18,123 bases of DNA from Alphaproteobacteria bacterium (GTDB taxonomy: Bacteria; Pseudomonadota; Alphaproteobacteria; Rhodobacterales; Rhodobacteraceae), in NCBI GenBank assembly GCA_003694465.1, contig RFKM01000116.1, forward strand, positions 1 through 18,123. Reading direction: 5' to 3'. Numbering within the stretch: the stretch's first letter is position 1; each line of letters opens with the position of its first letter. The notes beneath the pieces were generated by a model that ran no database searches, was not told the DNA's origin, and saw only the letters and a list, made by a program, of their open reading frames with translations. This document shows, in pieces, positions 12,942 to 18,123 of the stretch. The position numbers and the translations under genes are program-made.

Positions 12942-14150
12942 GTGGACCGTCACGAGGCCGCATCCGCCGCGCTCGAGGAAGAGCGCCTGCCGGGCCAGAC
13001 GGCGCCGGCGCCCGTGGTCCCCCCCGGGGAGGGCGGCGGGCGCTTCCGGCTTTCGCCGCTCAACCAGCGGCGCTGGCGCAATTTCCGGCGCAACCGGCGT
13101 GCCTTCTGGTCGCTGGTGATCTTCCTCGTGATGTTCGGCCTGTCGCTCTTTGCCGAGGTGATCGCCAACGACAAGCCCATCCTCGTGCGCTATTCCGGCG
13201 GGTTCTACATGCCGATCCTGCGTTTCTACCCCGAAACTGCTTTCGGGGGCGATTTCCGCACCGAGGCCGTCTACAGCGATATCGAGGTGCAATGCCTGAT
13301 CATCAGCGAGGGGCAGGAGGCCTGTTTCGACGACCCCGAAGCGGTGATCGCCGATGCCGCCGATGGCGAGATCGGGGGCAAGACGATCCGGCGCGGCTGG
13401 ATTCTCTGGCCGCCGATCCCCTATTCCTATGACACGATCAACGATCTTGGCGGCCCGGCGCCCTCGCCCCCGGATTCGAAGCACTGGCTGGGCACCGACG
13501 ACACCTCGCGCGACGTGCTGGCGCGGGTGATCTACGGCTTCCGGCTCTCGGTCCTGTTCACGCTGATCGTCACGGTGCTGACCAGCGCCATCGGCATTGC
13601 CGCCGGGGCGGTGCAGGGCTATTTCGGCGGCTGGATCGACCTGATCTTCCAGCGCGCGCTCGAGATCTGGGGCTCGACCCCGTCGCTCTATGTCATCATC
13701 ATCCTGTTCGCCATATTGGGCCGAAGTTTCTGGCTTCTGGTCTTCGTCACCGTGCTGTTCGGCTGGCCGGCGCTGGTGGGCGTGGTGCGGGCCGAGTTCC
13801 TGCGGGCGCGCAACTTCGAATACGTCCGCGCCGCCAAGGCCCTCGGCGTGTCGAACCGGACGATCATGTTCCGCCACATGCTGCCCAACGCCATGGTGGC
13901 GACGCTGACCATGCTGCCCTTCATCATCACCGGCACCATCGGCACGCTCGCGGCGCTCGACTATCTCGGCTACGGCCTGCCGGCCTCGGCGCCCTCGCTG
14001 GGCGAGCTCACGCGTCAGGCCAAGGCCAATCTCGGCGCGCCGTGGCTGGCCTTCACGGCCTTCACCACCTTCACGGTGCTGCTCTCGCTGCTGGTCTTCA
14101 TCTTCGAGGGCGTGCGCGACGCCTTCGACCCGCGAAAGACCTTCCAATGA
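12942..14150 (+). CDS. yejE: YejE-type inner-membrane permease of the peptide ABC importer
   Basis: YejE is the second membrane subunit. The 402 residues start with a proline-rich cytoplasmic tail (1-50) and the conserved LSPLNQRRWRNFRRNRRAFWSL segment (37-58), then a first helix (about 57-74) and a long periplasmic loop (about 75-195) ending in HWLGTDDTSRDVLARVIYGFRLS. Four or five more helices follow, with the coupling motif RAAKALGVSNRTIMFRHMLPNAM near 305. It is about 60 residues longer than E. coli YejE (about 341). C118 and C128 in the periplasmic loop could pair. The start is GTG, with GGGAGGG seven bases upstream overlapping the end of yejB. The stop overlaps the yejF start (ATGA), so the two are translationally coupled. 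Confidence 0.93.
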   Translation: MDRHEAASAALEEERLPGQTAPAPVVPPGEGGGRFRLSPLNQRRWRNFRRNRRAFWSLVIFLVMFGLSLFAEVIANDKPILVRYSGGFYMPILRFYPETAFGGDFRTEAVYSDIEVQCLIISEGQEACFDDPEAVIADAADGEIGGKTIRRGWILWPPIPYSYDTINDLGGPAPSPPDSKHWLGTDDTSRDVLARVIYGFRLSVLFTLIVTVLTSAIGIAAGAVQGYFGGWIDLIFQRALEIWGSTPSLYVIIILFAILGRSFWLLVFVTVLFGWPALVGVVRAEFLRARNFEYVRAAKALGVSNRTIMFRHMLPNAMVATLTMLPFIITGTIGTLAALDYLGYGLPASAPSLGELTRQAKANLGAPWLAFTAFTTFTVLLSLLVFIFEGVRDAFDPRKTFQ

Positions 14151-15874
14151 GCCTGCTCGAAGTCAGAAACCTCTCGGTTTCGTTCCGCCACGACGGGCGC
14201 GACCATCCGGCGGTGCGGGGGGTTTCGTTCCATGTCGGGCGCGGCGAGACGGTGGCGCTGGTCGGCGAGAGCGGCTCGGGCAAGTCGGTCACCGCGCTTT
14301 CGACGGTGTCGCTCCTGCCCGACAGCGCCCGGATTTCCGGCTCGGTCCGCTACGAGGGGCGCGAGCTTCTGGGCGCCTCGGCGAAAGAGCTTCAGGCGGC
14401 GCGGGGCAATGACATTTCCTTCGTCTTCCAGGAGCCGATGACCTCGCTCAACCCGCTGCACACGATCGAGAAGCAGCTGGCCGAGTCGATCGAACTGCAT
14501 CAGGGGCTGCGGGGCGAGGCGGTGCGCGCGCGTATCGTCGAACTGCTCGGGAAAGTGGGCATTCCCGACCCGGAAACGCGCCTTGCCGCCTATCCGCACC
14601 AGCTTTCGGGCGGGCAGCGCCAGCGGGTGATGATCGCCATGGCGCTGGCCAACAACCCGGGGCTGCTCGTTGCCGACGAGCCGACGACGGCGCTCGACGT
14701 CACCATCCAGGCGCAGATTCTCGAACTGCTGGCCGAGCTGCGCCGCTCGGACAACATGAGCCTTCTGTTCATCACCCATGACCTTGGCATCGTGCGCAGG
14801 ATCGCCGACCGGGTCTGCGTGATGAAGGACGGCGAGATCGTCGAGACCGGGCCGACGGAAAGCGTCTTTGCCAACCCGCGCCACCCCTACACGCAGATGC
14901 TGCTTTCGGCCGAGGCCGCCGGCCGGCCCGACCCGGTGCCCGAAGGGGCTGGCGAAGTGGCCTCGGTGCGGGGGCTGCGCGTCTGGTTCCCGATCACCCG
15001 CGGGCTCTTGCGGCGCACGGTGGGCTTCGTCAAGGCGGTGAACGATGCCTCCTTCTCGGTCCGGGCCGGCGAGACGGTGGGCATCGTCGGCGAATCGGGC
15101 TCGGGCAAGACGACGCTGGCGCTGGCGCTGACGCGGCTCATCGCCTCGCAGGGGCGGATCGTTTTCATGGGGCGCGACATCTCGCGCGCGGTGCGCTCGG
15201 ACGAGGAGGTCGAGGCCGACGAGCGCGCGGGAACCCTGCGCGATGCGGCCGGCGGGTGGTCGGGTTTCGGCCAGTCGCTCAAGGACTGGTATCAGGGCCG
15301 CTTCCGCCATGACCGGCGGATGCTGCGCGCGCTGCGCCGTGACATGCAGATCGTGTTTCAAGACCCTTACGGCTCGCTCAGCCCGCGGATGACCGCCGAG
15401 GAGATCATCGCCGAGGGCCTCAGGGTGCATGGCTACGAATCGAATTTCATGCGCCGCAGGATGGTGACCGAGATCATGCAGGAAGTCGGGCTGGACCCGG
15501 CAACGATGCACCGCTACCCGCACGAGTTTTCCGGCGGTCAGCGTCAGCGCATCGCCATTGCCCGGGCGATGATCCTGCGCCCGAAGCTGGTGGTGCTCGA
15601 CGAGCCGACCTCGGCGCTCGACATGACCGTTCAGGTGCAGATCGTCGAGCTGTTGCGCAGCCTCCAGCGCCGGCACGGCCTTGCCTTCGTGTTCATCAGC
15701 CACGACCTGAGGGTGGTGCGGGCACTGGCCCACAAGGTGCTGGTGATGAAGGCGGGCGACATCGTCGAGGCGGGCGATGCCGATGCCATCTTCGAGGCGC
15801 CGCAAACGCCCTATACCCGGGCGCTGATGGCGGCGGCCTTCGATCTTGCCGTCGAGGAAGGGGCCTCGATGTAG
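14147..15874 (+). CDS. yejF: YejF-type fused double ATPase of the peptide ABC importer
   Basis: This 575-residue protein carries two ABC ATPase domains that drive YejBE. Domain 1 has Walker A GESGSGKS (40-47), signature LSGGQ (153-157) and Walker B LLVADEP (173-179). Domain 2 has Walker A GESGSGKT (315-322), signature FSGGQ (461-465) and Walker B LVVLDEP (481-487). Oligopeptide-transporter C-terminal motifs follow each domain ([20 protein letters not shown]). Domain 2 contains an insertion of about 40 residues (about 350-392) between the Walker A region and the Q-loop [13 protein letters not shown], which accounts for most of the extra length over E. coli YejF (about 529). The start overlaps the yejE stop and has no good ribosome binding site of its own. 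It converges with fnrL, 13 bases away. Confidence 0.94.
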   Translation: MSLLEVRNLSVSFRHDGRDHPAVRGVSFHVGRGETVALVGESGSGKSVTALSTVSLLPDSARISGSVRYEGRELLGASAKELQAARGNDISFVFQEPMTSLNPLHTIEKQLAESIELHQGLRGEAVRARIVELLGKVGIPDPETRLAAYPHQLSGGQRQRVMIAMALANNPGLLVADEPTTALDVTIQAQILELLAELRRSDNMSLLFITHDLGIVRRIADRVCVMKDGEIVETGPTESVFANPRHPYTQMLLSAEAAGRPDPVPEGAGEVASVRGLRVWFPITRGLLRRTVGFVKAVNDASFSVRAGETVGIVGESGSGKTTLALALTRLIASQGRIVFMGRDISRAVRSDEEVEADERAGTLRDAAGGWSGFGQSLKDWYQGRFRHDRRMLRALRRDMQIVFQDPYGSLSPRMTAEEIIAEGLRVHGYESNFMRRRMVTEIMQEVGLDPATMHRYPHEFSGGQRQRIAIARAMILRPKLVVLDEPTSALDMTVQVQIVELLRSLQRRHGLAFVFISHDLRVVRALAHKVLVMKAGDIVEAGDADAIFEAPQTPYTRALMAAAFDLAVEEGASM

Positions 15875-15887
15875 GGCTGGCGGGCGC

Positions 15888-16637
15888 TCAGGCGATCATC
15901 CCGCCATCGACATCGTCGCCGGTTTCGCTCAGCAGCGCCTCGTAGGAGGGGACGACGACGCGCCGTTTGCCGTCGAGCTCGATGACGCCGGCCTTGCGCA
16001 GCGCCGAAATCTGGCGGCTCACCGTTTCGAGGGTAAGGCCGAGGTAGTCCGACATCGCCTCGCGCGTGAGCGGCAGTTCGAAGCTCATGCCATTGCCGGG
16101 CATCTCCTTGTTGAGCGCAGCGTTGCGCCGGGCGATGATTGCCAGCAGGCTGGCGATCTTTTCGCGGGCGGTCTTGCGGCCGAGGATCGTCATCCAGTCC
16201 CGCGCCGAATCGAGCTCGTCCAAGGTCATTTCCAGCAGCCGCTGGCCGATATGGGGGGTGCTGACCAGAAGCGCCTCGAAGGGCTTCTTGCGGAAGCAGC
16301 AGATCGTCAGGTCGGTCACCGCCGTCACGTCGAAGGGGGCCGAATCGCGCCCGGGGCGGCCGATGAAATCCGATGGCAGCAGCAGGCCGACCATCTGGGT
16401 GCGCCCGTCCTCGAGGGTCTGGCTCAGGGCGGCGATGCCGCTCACCACCGAGGCGACGAATTCCATGTGATCGCCCGCCCAGATGACCGGCTGGCCCGCC
16501 TCGTAGGAGCGATAATACTTGATTTCCTCGAGCCGGCGCAGTTCATCGGGCTCGCAGCGCGAGCACACGGCGCTGTGCTGGATCGGGCAGTTCTCGCATG
16601 ACTTCTTGTCCGCAATTTTCATGGAAGTATCGGTCAT
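15888..16637 (-). CDS. fnrL: FnrL, oxygen-sensing Crp/Fnr-family regulator
   Basis: FnrL holds a [4Fe-4S] cluster that is destroyed by oxygen; without oxygen it dimerises and binds TTGAT-N4-ATCAA sites. The 249 residues show the N-terminal cysteines C14, C17, C25 and C28, plus C113 and C114 in the effector domain (DLTICCFRKK); the exact four ligands cannot be settled by eye. The cyclic-nucleotide-like fold covers about 35-150. A winged helix-turn-helix contains LPLTREAMSDYLGLTLETVSRQ, whose E-SR residues (ETVSR) are those that read the FNR site. The ATG at 16637 has only a weak ribosome binding site; an in-frame ATG at 16622 would remove five residues. A perfect FNR box lies 11 bases upstream, which suggests autoregulation. 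Confidence 0.95.
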   Translation of the reverse strand: MTDTSMKIADKKSCENCPIQHSAVCSRCEPDELRRLEEIKYYRSYEAGQPVIWAGDHMEFVASVVSGIAALSQTLEDGRTQMVGLLLPSDFIGRPGRDSAPFDVTAVTDLTICCFRKKPFEALLVSTPHIGQRLLEMTLDELDSARDWMTILGRKTAREKIASLLAIIARRNAALNKEMPGNGMSFELPLTREAMSDYLGLTLETVSRQISALRKAGVIELDGKRRVVVPSYEALLSETGDDVDGGMIA

Positions 16638-16648
16638 GGAGAGCCCAC

Positions 16649-16662
16649 TTGATCCTGATCAA
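16649..16662. promoter_or_regulatory. perfect FNR box between fnrL and hemN
   Basis: TTGATCCTGATCAA is an exact match to the FNR consensus and fully palindromic in its arms. Its centre (16655.5) is about 42 bases before the hemN start codon and 18 bases before the fnrL start codon. It therefore fits activation of hemN and repression of fnrL by FnrL. Confidence 0.9.
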
Positions 16663-16679
16663 TGTTTCGCGCGTCGTTT

Positions 16680-16689
16680 CCTCTAGAGG
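16680..16689. promoter_or_regulatory. 10-bp palindrome covering the hemN ribosome binding site
   Basis: CCTCTAGAGG is a perfect palindrome, and its right half (AGAGG, 16685-16689) is the Shine-Dalgarno sequence eight bases before the hemN ATG. It also overlaps the place where the -10 element should be if FnrL activates from -41.5. Confidence 0.35.
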
Positions 16690-16697
16690 CTAATTCA

Positions 16698-18053
16698 ATG
16701 AAGACTCAATCACAACTGCGCAAGCTTGGGTTGTTCGATGCCCGGGTGCCGCGTTACACGAGCTATCCTACGGCGCCGCAGTTCAAGCCCGGCGACTGGT
16801 CGGACAAGGCGGCCGGATGGCTGCGGGCGATCCCGGAGGGAGCGTCGGTCTCGCTCTATGTCCATGTGCCGTTCTGCCGCCGTCTGTGCTGGTTCTGTGC
16901 CTGCCGGACGCAGGGGACAAAGACGGCCGAGCCCGTTGGCGCCTATGTCGAAACGCTGCAGAAAGAGCTGAGGCTCATCAAGGCCCATCTTCCCGACGGG
17001 GTCACGCTTTCGCATCTGCATTGGGGGGGCGGCACGCCGACGCTGCTCGAGCCGCAGATGATTGCCGACCTTGCCGGGGCGATCTTCGATGTCGCTCCGC
17101 TTGCCGAGGGAGCGCAGTTCTCGGTCGAGATCGACCCGACCGAGGTGGATGCGGCCCGGATCGATGCGCTCGCCGAGGCCGGGTTCAACCGGGCCTCGAT
17201 CGGCGTGCAGGATTTCGACCCGATGATCCAGGAGGTGATCGGCCGTCCGCAAAGCCACGAGGTGACGCGCGAAGCGGTCGAGCTTCTGCGCGCGCGCGGC
17301 ATCCGCTCGCTGAACGTCGATCTGCTCTACGGCCTGCCCCATCAGACCGAGGCGCGGATCACAGATTCGGTGAAGAAGGTGATCGACCTCGGGCCCGACC
17401 GCATCGCGCTTTTCGGATATGCGCATGTGCCGTGGATGTCGAAGCGCCAGCAGCTCATTCCCACCGACGCGCTGCCGACGCCGGAGCAGCGGCTGGACCT
17501 GTTCAACACCGCGCGCGATCTGTTCCTGGCCGACGGGTTCGAGGAAATCGGGATCGACCATTTCGCCCGCCCCGATGACGGCCTGGCGATTGCCCATCGC
17601 AACGGCACCATGCACCGGAACTTCCAGGGCTATACCGAGGATCAGGCAGAGGTGATGATCCCGGTCGGGGCTTCGGCGATCGGACGGTTCCCGCAGGGCT
17701 ATGCCCAGAACGAGCCGGCCACCTCGAAATATCAGGAGCGGGTCTTGCGGGGCGAGCTTCCGGTGGCCAGGGGCCATGCTTTCGTCGGCGACGATCGGCT
17801 GCGTGGGCGGATCATCGAGAAGCTGCTGTGCGACTTCCGGGTGGATTTCAACGCCGTGGCCGCCGAGCATGGCGCCGATGCGCAGGCGCTCGCCGCGATG
17901 GCGGAGGGGCTCGAAGACGTGCTGCCCGAGACGACCGAGCTTTCCGGAGGGGTGCTGACGATCCGCGAAGACGCCCGTCCGCTGGCTCGGATCATTGCCC
18001 GCTGGTTCGACGCCTACGAGATGTCGGCCGCAGGGCACAGCCAGGCGGTCTGA
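16698..18053 (+). CDS. hemN: oxygen-independent coproporphyrinogen III oxidase
   Basis: HemN is a radical-SAM enzyme that decarboxylates two propionates of coproporphyrinogen III when oxygen is scarce, keeping haem synthesis going. The 451 residues match the usual length. The cluster ligands are C60, C64 and C67 in VPFCRRLCWFCACRTQ (CxxxCxxC), followed by the extra conserved C69. Further landmarks are RYTSYPTAPQF near the start (19-29), HWGGGTPTLL, SIGVQDFD and FGYAHVPWMSKRQQLI. The ATG at 16698 has AGAGG eight bases upstream; the in-frame ATG at 16662 lies inside the FNR box and is unlikely to be used. Divergence from fnrL around a shared FNR box implies induction at low oxygen. Confidence 0.96.
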   Translation: MKTQSQLRKLGLFDARVPRYTSYPTAPQFKPGDWSDKAAGWLRAIPEGASVSLYVHVPFCRRLCWFCACRTQGTKTAEPVGAYVETLQKELRLIKAHLPDGVTLSHLHWGGGTPTLLEPQMIADLAGAIFDVAPLAEGAQFSVEIDPTEVDAARIDALAEAGFNRASIGVQDFDPMIQEVIGRPQSHEVTREAVELLRARGIRSLNVDLLYGLPHQTEARITDSVKKVIDLGPDRIALFGYAHVPWMSKRQQLIPTDALPTPEQRLDLFNTARDLFLADGFEEIGIDHFARPDDGLAIAHRNGTMHRNFQGYTEDQAEVMIPVGASAIGRFPQGYAQNEPATSKYQERVLRGELPVARGHAFVGDDRLRGRIIEKLLCDFRVDFNAVAAEHGADAQALAAMAEGLEDVLPETTELSGGVLTIREDARPLARIIARWFDAYEMSAAGHSQAV

Positions 18054-18086
18054 CACGGGCGCGTGGGGGATTGCCCCAGTGGAAGA

Positions 18087-18123
18087 GGGGCGAGGGGCGC
18101 TGCCCCTCGCGCTCCCCGGGATA
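18087..18123. repeat. hairpin after hemN, possible dispersed palindromic element cut by the window edge
   Basis: GCGAGGGGC (18090-18098) and GCCCCTCGC (18102-18110) form a perfect 9-bp stem with a three-base loop, followed by GCTCCCCGGGATA up to the edge. There is no T run in view, so it is not a standard terminator, though it could stop hemN transcripts. The pattern of G run, CGCTG, C run, then CCCCGGGATA resembles a palindromic element that I recall as frequent between genes in Rhodobacteraceae genomes. That recollection has not been checked, and the element is incomplete here. Confidence 0.4.

Noticed and set aside
10263..14147. A 1294-residue minus-strand frame across the yej operon
   Set aside because: It is the reverse-strand shadow of GC-rich yejA, yejB and yejE, full of arginine, histidine and glutamate with no domain, while the plus-strand genes match known families end to end.
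14015..15805. A 596-residue minus-strand frame opposite yejF
   Set aside because: It is an antisense shadow of the two ATPase domains; its repeated histidine/arginine patterns mirror the plus-strand codons.
16662..16697. An upstream ATG for hemN at 16662, adding 12 residues
   Set aside because: It lies inside the FNR box, has no ribosome binding site, and the start at 16698 has AGAGG and matches the family N-terminus.
1..18123. Search for tRNA genes, CRISPR repeats, insertion-sequence ends, toxin-antitoxin pairs or defence genes
   Set aside because: Nothing fitting was seen by eye: no TTCGA-type tRNA arms outside coding frames, no spaced direct repeats and no transposase or nuclease-defence motifs apart from the NYN domain, which stands alone.

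Overview
The window reads as ordinary chromosomal DNA of a GC-rich alphaproteobacterium, most likely of the Rhodobacterales (Rhodobacter/Paracoccus-type). The signs are a four-cysteine FnrL next to a divergent hemN with a perfect FNR box between them, a membrane-anchored cytochrome c of the c552/c-y type, a monofunctional prephenate dehydratase with an alphaproteobacterial ACT motif, and gene pairs such as ispH-rnhA. I see no tRNA, rRNA operon, CRISPR array, insertion sequence, prophage or recognised defence system.

Layout. 1-897 (minus): the start of a TrmN6-like methyltransferase that runs off the left edge, preceded directly by a DUF2007 protein. 940-2592 (plus): a long-chain polyprenyl diphosphate synthase and two small membrane proteins that look like diverged relatives; the first appears to be leaderless, the second uses a TTG start with a strong ribosome binding site. 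2602-4727 (minus): rnhA, ispH and a NYN-domain protein, the last closed by a 13-bp-stem terminator. 4823-5437 (plus): folK. 5436-5529 (minus): the small SRP RNA gene (ffs), which overlaps both the folK stop codon and the last 20 codons of a 2',3'-cyclic nucleotide phosphodiesterase (5468-7492, minus). 7686-9692: an SRPBCC protein (plus), pheA (minus) and the membrane cytochrome c (plus), the last followed by a strong terminator. 9855-15874 (plus): a complete yejABEF peptide ABC-importer operon. 15888-18053: fnrL (minus) and hemN (plus) diverging around one FNR box. The right edge holds a hairpin that resembles a dispersed palindromic element.

How the genes work together. ispH provides isoprenoid precursors that the polyprenyl synthase elongates, probably for the ubiquinone tail. 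FnrL senses low oxygen and probably switches on the oxygen-independent haem step made by HemN; haem in turn supplies the cytochrome c. YejA captures oligopeptides in the periplasm and YejB/E/F import them.

The most interesting points are the same-strand overlap of the SRP RNA with a protein-coding 3' end, extra parts in the Yej system (a 40-residue insertion in the second ATPase domain and cysteine pairs in the periplasmic portions of three subunits), the asymmetric geometry of the FNR box, and a probable leaderless small membrane protein. None of these amounts to a clearly new system. Start sites were chosen by eye from ribosome binding sites and family N-termini; family assignments come from recognition of motifs, not from database searches.
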